A stretch of 64,000 nucleotides of DNA from positions 186,001 through 250,000 of the forward strand of contig NZ_OY284437.1 in assembly GCF_958304185.1 (NCBI RefSeq), in the 5' to 3' direction. Under the pieces are notes generated by a model. That model saw only the letters and a program-made list of their open reading frames with translations. It had not been told where the DNA came from and did not search any database. Source of the DNA: an uncultured Erythrobacter sp. (GTDB lineage Bacteria > Pseudomonadota > Alphaproteobacteria > Sphingomonadales > Sphingomonadaceae). The translations under genes and the position numbers were made by a program. Positions 56,462-64,000 of this stretch are shown in pieces. How positions within the stretch are numbered: the first letter of the stretch is position 1; every line of letters starts with the position of its first letter.

Positions 56462-56587
56462 ATGAAGATCGTCAATAGCCTGAAGTCGCTGAAGGGCCGT
56501 CACCGCGATAACCGCGTGATCCGTCGTCGCGGCCGCACCTATGTGATCAACAAGACCGACCGTCGCTTCAAGGCCCGCCAGGGCTGA
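56462..56587 (+). CDS. rpmJ: 50S ribosomal protein L36
   Basis: 41 residues. [20 protein letters not shown] followed by [13 protein letters not shown] is the alternative L36 form without the zinc-binding cysteines. It is small and basic. It lies alone between galE and a HAD phosphatase, as is common for rpmJ in alphaproteobacteria. Confidence 0.96.
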   Translation: MKIVNSLKSLKGRHRDNRVIRRRGRTYVINKTDRRFKARQG

Positions 56588-56625
56588 ACGGCGCGGCTGC
56601 CCGGCATGGGCGGCTGATGAATTTG

Positions 56626-56657
56626 GCGGCCCGCCTCCTTACCGGAGCGCGGGCCGC
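56626..56657 (+). terminator. Possible hairpin terminator downstream of rpmJ
   Basis: Perfect 9-bp stem GCGGCCCGC (56626-56634) / GCGGGCCGC (56649-56657), with CTCC/GGAG pairing in the loop. A T-run is weak, so it may be a Rho-dependent or pausing element. Confidence 0.45.
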
Positions 56658-56689
56658 AGTCATTTGGGGCTAAGAGGTTCGGAGTTGTG

Positions 56690-57292
56690 ATGCGCAAAGC
56701 CGTGGTGTTCGATGTCGGGCGGGTGCTGTTCGAATGGCAGCTGGCTGCACTGTTCGAAAAGCTGATCGACGACCGGGACGAGCTCGACTGGTTCCTCGCC
56801 AATGTCGTGACCGAGGAATGGCATTTCGAGCATGACCGCGGCCGTGCGCTGGCGGACATGGTGCCGGAACGGATCGCGCAGTTCCCCGCGTACGAATCGC
56901 ACATCAATGCTTATGCGACCCGCTTCAACGAAACTGTGCCGGGGCCTGTGCCGGGTTCGCACGCCATCGTCGAGCGTTTGGCGGAGGCTGGCGTGCCGCT
57001 GTTCTGCCTGACCAATTTTGGTGACGAGTTCTGGCAGCTGTTCCGCCCGACCCAGCCGATCTTCGATCACTTCGAGGACATCATCGTCTCAGGCGTCGAG
57101 AAAATCGCCAAGCCCGAACCGCGCATCTACGAAATCGTCGAGCAGCGCAGCGGGCGCGCGGGCGCGAACCTGTTCTTCACCGACGACAACCCCGCCAACA
57201 TCGCAGCCGCCAAAGCGCGCGGCTGGGACGCGCACCTGTTCACCGATGCGGCGAGCCTTGAGGCGCAGCTGGTCGCGGCAGGATTGTTGTAA
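56690..57292 (+). CDS. HAD-superfamily phosphatase (YihX-like, IA)
   Basis: 200 residues from the ATG at 56690. Motif I is VFDVGRVLFEW, with D8 as nucleophile; the second Asp is replaced by Gly as in YihX-type enzymes. Motif II LTNF, motif III lysine in EKIAKPEPRIYEIV and motif IV FFTDDNPANIAAAKARG are clear. It would dephosphorylate a sugar phosphate or similar small molecule. It lies 102 bases after rpmJ. Confidence 0.9.
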   Translation: MRKAVVFDVGRVLFEWQLAALFEKLIDDRDELDWFLANVVTEEWHFEHDRGRALADMVPERIAQFPAYESHINAYATRFNETVPGPVPGSHAIVERLAEAGVPLFCLTNFGDEFWQLFRPTQPIFDHFEDIIVSGVEKIAKPEPRIYEIVEQRSGRAGANLFFTDDNPANIAAAKARGWDAHLFTDAASLEAQLVAAGLL

Positions 57293-57310
57293 TCGGCCAG
57301 CCCTCTCGTC

Positions 57311-57406
57311 CGTTCGTCCTGAGCTTGTCGAAGGACTGAATTTTCTGGCGACCTTGAGCAGCCCGCCAAATTGAAGGACGGCCCTTCGACAAGCTCAGGG
57401 CGAACG
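57311..57406. repeat. Family C inverted repeat
   Basis: The left arm CGTTCGTCCTGAGCTTGTCG continues with AAGGAC; the right arm (57378-57406) is its inverse complement with few mismatches, with AAGCTCAGGGCGAACG at the end. About 44 bases separate the arms. Only one copy is in this window; similar elements are common between genes of sphingomonads, from memory. Confidence 0.85.
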
Positions 57407-57536
57407 GGTTTCAGAACTCTGTTCTACTATACAAAACCCCCGGTCACGCTCTGGGGAAAGCGCGCCGGGGGTCGTGGAGCTCTGTCACGGCGGGAGAGGA
57501 GGGCCGTGCAGAGAGGGACTTGGTGTCAGGCCGAAA

Positions 57537-57881
57537 TCAGCCGTTGCACTTGGCCAGTTCTTCAGCGGCCATTTCCTGACCATCGACCTTGAAGGTCGCG
57601 ATTTCGCCGAACTTGCGGTTCAGGCCGCGGCACACGCGCAGCGGGCGAGCGGTGGTCTTGCCGGCAACGCAGGTCGCGTCCTTGCAGGCCCAGGCGACGC
57701 CATCGGCGACAGCCTTAGTTTCGCTTGCCGGGGCGGACAGCGTGGCGTGGTAATAGGTGGTGCCAGCCGCTTGAAGCGGGGCAGCGCCGGTGGCGACGCC
57801 GAAGCTGAGGCCGGTGTAAACCAGCGCCGAGGCGAGGACGGCGAGCTTGCTGCCGCGCGAAAGGGAGAGGGTGTTGATCAT
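57537..57881 (-). CDS. CC_3452 family secreted protein
   Basis: 114 residues. A hydrophobic N-terminal region (about 12-37) precedes AAGTTYYHATLSAPASETKAVADGVAWACKDATCVAGKTTARPLRVCRGL, matching the alphaproteobacterial CC_3452 family. Four cysteines (in ACKDATC, RVC and a terminal KCN) could form two disulfides. The function is unknown. It is divergent from the HxlR regulator. Confidence 0.85.
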   Translation of the reverse strand: MINTLSLSRGSKLAVLASALVYTGLSFGVATGAAPLQAAGTTYYHATLSAPASETKAVADGVAWACKDATCVAGKTTARPLRVCRGLNRKFGEIATFKVDGQEMAAEELAKCNG

Positions 57882-58089
57882 CGGGGTATCCTTTGCCTGT
57901 TGCCTTGAAGGGGGAGTGCCCCTGTGGTCTCAATCACTTTATCTTGCAATGCAACATTTCGATTCGAAACCGGTTGCTATTCGCTACCTAACCAACTAGG
58001 TTGCGGGTTGCAACTGAAAACTGAAATTTTTTTGTGAGGCCGCCAAAAAGCGGTTACACATCACCCCGGAAGGGGAAGGGACACGACCT
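57882..58089. promoter_or_regulatory. Divergent intergenic region with three short palindromes
   Basis: Three inverted repeats cluster here: TTGCAATGCAA (57945-57955), ACCTA-ACCAAC-TAGGT (57987-58002) and GTTGCAAC (58008-58015). The region is more AT-rich than its neighbours and lies between the CC_3452 gene and the HxlR regulator, so an autoregulatory operator is plausible. Confidence 0.45.
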
Positions 58090-58644
58090 ATGGGTGATTT
58101 GAGAGAACCGCTGCGCGAACTTATCGAATGCGGCTTGCCGCAAGCGCTGGAGGTGATGGGTGAACGCTGGTCGTTCATGATCCTGCGGGCAAGTTTCAAC
58201 GGTCTCAAACACTTCGAGGAATTTCTGAGCGAGCTCGGAATTGCCCGTAACATCCTTTCCAACCGCCTCGCCAAGCTGGTCGAGCATGGGATTCTCAAGC
58301 GCGAACCTTGCGCTGATGATCGCCGGAAGATCGAATATCGCCTGACCGAAAAGGGCTTCGATTTGCTCCCGGCGATGCTGGCTTTGCGCCAGTGGGGGCA
58401 GAAATACGGCAGCGAAATCGTGGTCGAGGATCCGGTGCTGGTCGACGAACGGGACCGTTTGCCGATCGGCCCGGTCTCGATCCTCGCGCATGACGGGCGT
58501 ATTCTCGGCCATCAGGACCTGTGGCTGACGCGTCCCGCCAACCTCGGCCGCCGCGCCGATGGCACCATCGCGACCCCCGGTGCGGCACTCGGTAAGGGCG
58601 ATGTGGTCGATCTGGCCGAAGCCAAGGCGGCTGCCGCGCGATAA
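58090..58644 (+). CDS. HxlR-family winged-helix transcriptional regulator
   Basis: 184 residues. The DNA-binding domain (about 18-115) shows MGERWSFMILRASFNGLKHFEEFLSELGIARNILSNRLAKLVEHGILKREP, the HxlR signature. A C-terminal extension of about 70 residues follows, longer than in basic HxlR proteins, with no recognised domain. HxlR proteins often sense redox or aldehyde stress, but only one cysteine lies near the N-terminus. It probably controls the divergent CC_3452 gene or itself. Confidence 0.92.
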   Translation: MGDLREPLRELIECGLPQALEVMGERWSFMILRASFNGLKHFEEFLSELGIARNILSNRLAKLVEHGILKREPCADDRRKIEYRLTEKGFDLLPAMLALRQWGQKYGSEIVVEDPVLVDERDRLPIGPVSILAHDGRILGHQDLWLTRPANLGRRADGTIATPGAALGKGDVVDLAEAKAAAAR

Positions 58645-58706
58645 TCCGTCGATAGCGCGCCCGTCTCGGGTGCCTTCGCCGCGTTTGATCGGCTAGGGCC
58701 GCGGCC

Positions 58707-60500
58707 ATGAGCGTGGTCGCCCCTCCCGAATGTCATGAAGTCCTGCGCCGCACCTTCGGCTTTCCCGCCTTTCGCGGGCAGCAGGAGGCGGTCATCAGCC
58801 GGGTCATGGCGGGCGCGCATACCCTCGCGCTGATGCCGACCGGTGCGGGCAAGAGCCTGTGCTATCAGGTCCCGGCCCTGGCGCGCACAGGCACCGCAAT
58901 AGTCATCTCCCCGCTGATCGCGCTGATGCACGACCAGATCCGCTCAGCCAGCGCAGCGGGCATCCGCGCCGCTTCGATGACGTCGGCCGACAGCGATAAC
59001 GCCGCCACCGCCGAGGCTTTCCGCAACGGCGCACTCGATCTGCTCTATGTCGCCCCCGAACGCGCTGCGACCTCCGGCTTTCAGGCGCTGCTGGAGCGCG
59101 CGCAAATCGCGCTGTTCGCCATTGATGAAGCGCATTGCGTCTCGGAATGGGGGCATGACTTCCGCCCCGATTACCGGATGCTGCGTCCGGTGCTCGACCG
59201 TTTCCCGGATGTGCCGAGGCTCGCGCTGACTGCCACCGCGGATCAGGCGACGCGGGTGGATATTCTGCGCCAGCTCGGCATCCCGGACGCGGGCCTGATC
59301 GTCGCCGGATTCGACCGCCCCAATATCCGCTACGCCATAACCCCGCGCGACAATGGTCCGCGCCAGATCACCGATCTCCTCGCACGGATGGAAGGCGCAG
59401 GCATCGTCTATGCGCCAAGCCGCAAGGCGACCGAGGACATCGCCGCCCAGATCGCCCGCACGGGGCGCGAGGCGGCGTTCTATCACGCGGGGCTGGAGCC
59501 GGAACGCCGTGCGGCGGTGCAGGCGCAGTTCGTCGCGTCCGAAAGCATGGTGATGGTCGCGACCATCGCGTTTGGCATGGGGATCGACAAGCCCGACGTC
59601 CGCTTCGTCATCCACGCCGGGCTGCCCAAGTCGATCGAGGCCTATTATCAGGAAACCGGCCGCGCCGGGCGCGATGGCGACCCGGCCGAGGCGCATCTGT
59701 TCTGGGGCGTCAGCGATTTTGCCCGCGCGCGCCAATGGCTCGGCGATGTCGAGCCCGAACGGCTGGCGGGCGAGCAGGCGCGGCTCAACACGCTGGCGCA
59801 GCTGGTCGAGGCGCCTGATTGCCGCCGCGCGATCCTGCTCAAGCACTTCGGCGAGCACCCGCCTGCGCAGTGCGGCAACTGCGACAATTGCGATAATCCG
59901 CCGCAGGTGGTCGACGCGAGCGAGCTGGCGCGCAAGCTGCTGTCAGCCGTCTATCGCACCGGGCAGAGCTTCGGCATCGGCCATATCGAAAAGGTGCTGA
60001 TCGGGCAGAGCGACGAGCGGATCACCACGCGCGGGCATGACACGCTGTCGGTGTTCGGCATCGTCGGCTCGGGCGAGGCGGCTTTGCTCCGCCCGCTGAC
60101 GCGCACATTGGTGGCAAGGGGTATGCTGGCGGCGACCGAGCATGGCGGGCTGATGCTCGGCCCCGAAGCGCGCGCCGTGCTGAAAGGCGAGGCCGGAGTC
60201 AGCATCGCCGAGCCACCCGTCCGCGCCCGCCGTAGTCGCCGCTCCCGCAGTGGCGGGGACGTACCCAACCCGATCGGAAGCCCGCTGTTCGAAGCGCTGC
60301 GGAACAAGCGCAAGGCACTCGCCAGTGAGCACGGCATCCCGGCCTATGTCATCTTCCACGATTCGGTGCTGCGCGACATGGCGAACCAGTGCCCCGAAAC
60401 GCTTGCCGAACTGGGCGGGATCGCGGGTGTGGGGGCGAAAAAGCTAGAGACGTGGGGGCCGGATTTCATCGCCGTGGTGCGGGACCACCCGAGCGGTTAG
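58707..60500 (+). CDS. recQ: ATP-dependent DNA helicase RecQ
   Basis: 597 residues. Helicase motifs include MPTGAGKSLCYQVPAL (about 43-58), DEAHCVSEWGHDFRPDYR (about 141), ALTATAD, and YYQETGRAGRDG. Zinc cysteines lie at 371-394 (last ones in CGNCDNC), a winged-helix domain follows, and an HRDC domain (about 520-597). It unwinds recombination and replication intermediates. Its stop overlaps the convergent TonB-like gene by four bases. Confidence 0.96.
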   Translation: MSVVAPPECHEVLRRTFGFPAFRGQQEAVISRVMAGAHTLALMPTGAGKSLCYQVPALARTGTAIVISPLIALMHDQIRSASAAGIRAASMTSADSDNAATAEAFRNGALDLLYVAPERAATSGFQALLERAQIALFAIDEAHCVSEWGHDFRPDYRMLRPVLDRFPDVPRLALTATADQATRVDILRQLGIPDAGLIVAGFDRPNIRYAITPRDNGPRQITDLLARMEGAGIVYAPSRKATEDIAAQIARTGREAAFYHAGLEPERRAAVQAQFVASESMVMVATIAFGMGIDKPDVRFVIHAGLPKSIEAYYQETGRAGRDGDPAEAHLFWGVSDFARARQWLGDVEPERLAGEQARLNTLAQLVEAPDCRRAILLKHFGEHPPAQCGNCDNCDNPPQVVDASELARKLLSAVYRTGQSFGIGHIEKVLIGQSDERITTRGHDTLSVFGIVGSGEAALLRPLTRTLVARGMLAATEHGGLMLGPEARAVLKGEAGVSIAEPPVRARRSRRSRSGGDVPNPIGSPLFEALRNKRKALASEHGIPAYVIFHDSVLRDMANQCPETLAELGGIAGVGAKKLETWGPDFIAVVRDHPSG

Positions 60501-61336
60501 CGCGGCGCCTTGCGAATAGTATAATCGATCCGGATTCGCACCCATGATCCGAACTGTTCGCGGCCATTGACCCGCGCCGGGCGCACGCGGAACCGCCATG
60601 CGGCAGCCAGCACCGCGCGGCCCATCATTGAACCTTGCGGTCCTTCGCTCTCCAGCACGCAATCCTCGACATAGTAGCCCGCCACGGTCTTGCAGGCGAT
60701 CAGCGCATAGCCGGGGCCGTTCGCGGTGGAGAGGTATCCGGCAAGCTCCTGATCGGTCGGTTCGCGATACCAACGCGCGGCGTAGAGCGGCTCGCCATTG
60801 GGCGCGGTGCCGACGCGCTGGCTGTCACCGGCGGTGCGCGGGTTGCCCGTATCGGCCGGGCCATAGGACCGGTTCGGATTGATCCGCGCGCCGATCTTGG
60901 GCTTGGGACTGGCTTGTGGCTGGGGCTGTTGCTGGGGTTGCTGCTGCTGCGGCGCAGGCTCTGGCGCGGGGCTCGGGTTGATCGCCAGCGGGGAAGGGCG
61001 CAGCGGCTCGGGGGCGAGTTCTTGCTCGGTCACCGGCGGCGAAGGGGTGTTGGGCGCGGCGGCGCTTGCGCTTTCGGGCTCGGCAGGGGCTTTCGGCTCG
61101 GGCGGGGCGGCGAATTCGATCGCGGTCATGGTCACGATCTCGCGCGCGTCATCCTCCCCGGCGAATTGCTGGCCGAGCGTCAGGAGCAGCAGCAGGATCA
61201 GCGCCTCGAGCGCGAACGCAATCGCGAGACTCGCCAGCTTTCGGCGTCGCGGCGTATCGCGCACCGCTTGCCACAGCGCGGCCACTCCGCGCGGCTGTTC
61301 CGCCGCCAATGCTAAAGGATCGTCCGAAATCGCCAA
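60497..61336 (-). CDS. TonB-like protein (energy-transducer type)
   Basis: 279 residues. One N-terminal membrane segment (about 34-56) is followed by a long Pro/Glu/Gln/Ala-rich linker (about 65-150) including a run of glutamines, and a C-terminal domain (about 190-279) with two cysteines (IACKTV, EDCVLE) and SMMGRAVLAAAWRFRVRPARVNG, like TonB C-terminal folds. It may couple the proton-motive force to outer-membrane receptors, but no ExbBD genes are adjacent; a TonB-family accessory role is possible. Confidence 0.75.
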   Translation of the reverse strand: MAISDDPLALAAEQPRGVAALWQAVRDTPRRRKLASLAIAFALEALILLLLLTLGQQFAGEDDAREIVTMTAIEFAAPPEPKAPAEPESASAAAPNTPSPPVTEQELAPEPLRPSPLAINPSPAPEPAPQQQQPQQQPQPQASPKPKIGARINPNRSYGPADTGNPRTAGDSQRVGTAPNGEPLYAARWYREPTDQELAGYLSTANGPGYALIACKTVAGYYVEDCVLESEGPQGSMMGRAVLAAAWRFRVRPARVNGREQFGSWVRIRIDYTIRKAPR

Positions 61337-61384
61337 TGCGCCTTTGCGTCGGCCGGGAGGGGGAGCCGGCCTCGGGAGCGCTCC

Positions 61385-62875
61385 TTAACCGGTCATCAGC
61401 CGATAGGATAGCGCCTCGGCAATGTGGACGCGGCCAACCGTTTCGGCCCCGGCCAGATCGGCGACGGTGCGGGCAACGCGCAGCATCCGGGTGTAACCGC
61501 GCGCGGACAGACGCAGCTTCTCGGCAGCTTGGAATAGCAACTTGCGCCCGGCTTCATCGGGGGTGGCGTAGTGTTCGAGCCGCTCGCCTTCCAGTTCGGC
61601 GTTCGACCGCACCCCGCGAGCCACCTGCCGCGCGCGGGCGGCAGTGACGCGGTTTGCCACTTCGGCGCTGTCCTCGGCAGGCGGCGGGAGCGCCATGTCC
61701 AATGCACTGACCGCGCCGACATGGACGTGGAGGTCGATCCGGTCGAGCAGTGGGCCGGACAACCGCGCCTGATAATCGCCGACGCAACGCGGGTACTTAT
61801 TGCAGTTCTTCGTCGGATCACCGGCATATCCGCAGCGACACGGGTTCATCGCGGCGACCAGCTGCACGCGCGCGGGGAAGGTCACATGGGCATTGGCGCG
61901 GGCGACATCGACCTGCCCGGTCTCCAGCGGCTGGCGCAGCGAATCGAGCACCGGGCGCTGGAATTCGGGCAATTCGTCAAGGAACAGCACGCCCAGATGC
62001 GCCAAGCTGACCTCTCCGGGCCGCACCTTGAGCCCGCCGCCGGTCAGCGCGGCCATGCTCGCCGAATGATGCGGCGCGCGGAACGGACGGGCGCGGCTGA
62101 TGCGTCCGGCCTCCAGCGTGCCCGCGACCGATTGCACCATCGACACCTCCAGCGCCTCGGCTGGCGTCAGGTTGGGAAGGATGCCGGGGAGGCAGCTCGC
62201 CAGCAGGCTCTTGCCTGAGCCCGGCGGGCCGACCATCAGCAGGTTGTGCCCGCCCGCCGCCGCGATCTCCAAGGCGCGCTTGGCGGTTTCCTGCCCTTTC
62301 ACCTGCTTCAGATCATTGCCGCTGACCGCCTCGGCCACCGCGCCGCGCGCGGGCTCGGGCAGGACGAGCGAGCCTTTGAGGTGCCCCAACAGGCTCGTCA
62401 GATCGCGCGGAGCCAGCACCGGCACCCCGCTCGCCCAGCGTGCCTCGGGCCCTTGTTCGGCGGGGCAGATCAGGCCGGCGCCCGTTTCGCTGGCATGGAG
62501 CGCGGCGATCAACACGCCGGGGCTGGCGACCACCCGGCCATCCAGCGCCAGTTCGCCCACCGCGATCCAATCAACCAGCTGCTCGGCATCGGTCACGCCC
62601 ATCGCTGCAAGCAGGGCGAGCGCGATCGGAAGGTCGTAATGCGATCCGTCTTTGGGCAGGTCGGCGGGGGAGAGGTTAACCGTGATCCGTTTGGGCGGCA
62701 TGGCCAGCCCCATCGCCGACAAGGCCGCCTGCACCCGCTCGCGGCTCTCGCTGACCGCCTTGTCCGCCAGACCCACCACATTGAATCGCGGCAGACCGGG
62801 GCCGACGTGACACTGCACCTCCACGGCGCGCGCCTCCAGCCCGAGATAGGCAACCGTCCTCACCAGCGCGACCAT
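61385..62875 (-). CDS. YifB/ComM-family magnesium-chelatase-like AAA ATPase
   Basis: 496 residues. The N-terminal Lon-like domain begins MVALVRTVAYLGLEARAVEVQ and includes VQAALSAMGLAMPPKRITVNLSPADLPKDGSHYDLPIAL. Walker A MVGPPGSGKSLLAS (about 212-222), FLDELPEFQRPVLDSLRQPLE and MNPCRCGY (zinc-binding) are diagnostic. The ComM branch promotes branch migration of integrated DNA during natural transformation; whether this organism is competent cannot be seen. Confidence 0.94.
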   Translation of the reverse strand: MVALVRTVAYLGLEARAVEVQCHVGPGLPRFNVVGLADKAVSESRERVQAALSAMGLAMPPKRITVNLSPADLPKDGSHYDLPIALALLAAMGVTDAEQLVDWIAVGELALDGRVVASPGVLIAALHASETGAGLICPAEQGPEARWASGVPVLAPRDLTSLLGHLKGSLVLPEPARGAVAEAVSGNDLKQVKGQETAKRALEIAAAGGHNLLMVGPPGSGKSLLASCLPGILPNLTPAEALEVSMVQSVAGTLEAGRISRARPFRAPHHSASMAALTGGGLKVRPGEVSLAHLGVLFLDELPEFQRPVLDSLRQPLETGQVDVARANAHVTFPARVQLVAAMNPCRCGYAGDPTKNCNKYPRCVGDYQARLSGPLLDRIDLHVHVGAVSALDMALPPPAEDSAEVANRVTAARARQVARGVRSNAELEGERLEHYATPDEAGRKLLFQAAEKLRLSARGYTRMLRVARTVADLAGAETVGRVHIAEALSYRLMTG

Positions 62876-63059
62876 TTGCGACCCCTACCCACCCCTGCGG
62901 CAGGATTGTGCAGGTTTTGCAGTCGCTTGTCGAGCGGTTCGCGGATCGGCCGCGCGTTTCCCTACGCGATCCAAGCGCGCCCCTCCGCACGAATGCTAAG
63001 GTATTTTTAAAGCATAAATCTTGGCGAATTGGCAGGCGGCGCGGGGTGACAAGGGCGGC
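62876..63059. other. 184-base divergent gap with no recognised feature
   Basis: Between yifB and the secreted ClpP-like gene. It must hold both promoters. I see a short AT-rich stretch at 62999-63022 (GTATTTTTAAAGCATAAAT) that could contain a -10 element for the plus-strand gene. Confidence 0.4.
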
Positions 63060-64000
63060 ATGAACCGTGCTCTTGCTCTCCTGCTTGCCGCCTTGGCGCT
63101 GCTGCTCCCCGGCGGAGCGGTGTGGGCGCAATCGGGCGCGCGGGTGGTGGAGCGGATCACCTGGGTCGAGGAATGGAACCCGGCCACCCAGCAATGGGTG
63201 CGCGTGGATGACAGCCCGACTCCGGCTGCGCTGGCCGAGGCCGGCGTCACCACCAGCCTTCGCGCAGGCGGGCTCACCATCACCGAGACCGTCCATCACG
63301 AACCGACCCGCTTTATCGCCAGAGCCCCGCGCCTCCGCGCCCATATCGGGGGGATCGCGCGCTTCGGTCCGTTCCGCGTGATCGATGGCACGCGCGCCGC
63401 GCTCGTCGCGTCCACCGATGCGGCCAGCCCGCAGGCTTTCGCCGCGATGCTGGCGGCCTATCCGGGCCTGCAAGTGATCGAATTCGCCGATGCGCCCGGC
63501 ACCAACCATGATCTGGCGAACCTGCGCCTTGGCCGGGCGATCCGGGCGGCGGGGCTGGCGACTCACGTGCCAGCGGGCGGCTCGGCCCGGTCGGGCGCGG
63601 TCGAGCTATTCCTCGCCGGCACCCGCCGCACGATGGATCCGGGCGCGCTGTTCGCGGTGCATTCCTGGCGTGACGAACGCGGGCGTGAGCCCGCCGACTT
63701 TGCGCCCGATGCGCCGGAAAACCGGCTCTATCTCGATTACTATGCCGAAATGGGCATGACGCCAGCCGAAGCCCGCGCCTTCTACTCCATGACCAATTCG
63801 GTGCCGCACGCAGGTGCGCTGTGGTTGCAGGGCGAGGACATGGCGCGCTGGATCGCGCCCGCGGGCCGCAGCCCCGCTACCCGCGTGCTTGATGCCCCGC
63901 TGCAAAGTGCGCTGCGCCTCGCCGTCGCCCGCTCAGGCGGTGCTTTGCTGGAGGCGCTACGCTCGCCCGTGATGCTGCGGGCGGGGTTGGCCCCTGCCGC
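63060..64000 (+). CDS. Secreted ClpP/crotonase-fold-like (COG3904-type) protein, partial
   Basis: The frame is open from the ATG at 63060 to the right edge (313 visible residues). A signal peptide MNRALALLLAALALLLPGG leads to a region IRAAGLATHVPAGGSARSGAVELFLAG with a Ser in a position like the ClpP nucleophile, followed by LFAVHSWRD, which supplies a histidine. These resemble the periplasmic ClpP-related family, but the catalytic assignment is tentative. The C-terminus is cut by the window. Confidence 0.65.
   Translation, partial: MNRALALLLAALALLLPGGAVWAQSGARVVERITWVEEWNPATQQWVRVDDSPTPAALAEAGVTTSLRAGGLTITETVHHEPTRFIARAPRLRAHIGGIARFGPFRVIDGTRAALVASTDAASPQAFAAMLAAYPGLQVIEFADAPGTNHDLANLRLGRAIRAAGLATHVPAGGSARSGAVELFLAGTRRTMDPGALFAVHSWRDERGREPADFAPDAPENRLYLDYYAEMGMTPAEARAFYSMTNSVPHAGALWLQGEDMARWIAPAGRSPATRVLDAPLQSALRLAVARSGGALLEALRSPVMLRAGLAPA

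Noticed and set aside
60900-60970. GCTGTTGCTG-like short repeats in the TonB-like gene
   Set aside because: These encode the glutamine-rich linker and are explained by low-complexity coding sequence.

Overview
The window is a GC-rich, densely coded chromosomal segment of an alphaproteobacterium. Gene content (GapR/DUF2312, a CC_3452-family protein, DUF1244, UPF0262, fused cysNC, the lysC-ubiG pair, several sphingomonad-style intergenic repeats) points to Sphingomonadales, most likely the Erythrobacteraceae; that assignment is inference from family knowledge, not from a search. I see no tRNA, rRNA, CRISPR array, transposase or phage gene. Both edges cut genes: a dienelactone-hydrolase-like protein on the left and a secreted ClpP-like protein on the right.

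Layout. 1-4.8 kb: a secreted hydrolase divergent from a PQQ-dependent quinohemoprotein dehydrogenase, followed in one probable operon by a Ycf48-like beta-propeller and a small tyrosine-phosphatase-like protein. 4.8-9.6 kb (minus): VOC protein, serine hydrolase, and the compact purT / nitronate monooxygenase / purU cluster, in which PurU makes the formate that PurT uses. 9.6-11.5 kb (minus): a GGDEF protein with a degenerate active site and a PilZ-XRE fusion regulator, separated by an AT-rich region with nested inverted repeats. 11.6-18.7 kb: lysC, divergent ubiG carrying an in-frame repeat insertion, then the arsC-like / pnuC / nadR / glpQ operon (nicotinamide riboside uptake and conversion to NAD), ruvC and yebC. 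18.7-23.4 kb: CPBP membrane protease, YbjQ-type protein, gapR, DUF1244, pyruvate kinase, an I78 inhibitor lipoprotein and a RidA-like protein.

23.5-28.0 kb is a valine-catabolism cluster (isobutyryl-CoA dehydrogenase, VOC protein, 3-hydroxyisobutyryl-CoA hydrolase, enoyl-CoA hydratase, 3-hydroxyisobutyrate dehydrogenase). 28.1-34.2 kb (minus) holds wecB-wecC (UDP-ManNAcA synthesis) and cysD-cysNC-cysQ (sulfate activation). 34.4-35.9 kb holds a CoA-transferase and a MaoC hydratase. 36.1-41.3 kb is a complete DevBCA-type ABC exporter with its TolC-like channel, divergent from a TetR regulator, with two palindromic operators between them. 41.4-50 kb: ftsH, a DUF3667 protein, an orphan ParA ATPase, rpoZ, a phospholipase-D/cardiolipin-synthase-like protein, a membrane sulfatase-like protein and a histidine phosphatase. 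50-64 kb: dnaB, UPF0262, a GH25-like protein, cytidine deaminase, an M14 carboxypeptidase, a DUF4136 lipoprotein, galE, rpmJ, a HAD phosphatase, a CC_3452 protein, an HxlR regulator, recQ, a TonB-like protein and a YifB ATPase.

The most unusual signal is a pair of roughly 115-base intergenic elements (17231-17344 and 35907-36022, opposite strands). They share a 32-base block of TTGACA-containing repeats, an 11-base block and a homopolymer run at exactly conserved spacings (50 and 13 bases) although the 50-base spacer has diverged. Both start 13-15 bases after a stop codon. Other points worth a look are the repeat inserted in frame in ubiG, the PilZ-XRE/GGDEF pair, and at least four families of double-hairpin intergenic repeats.
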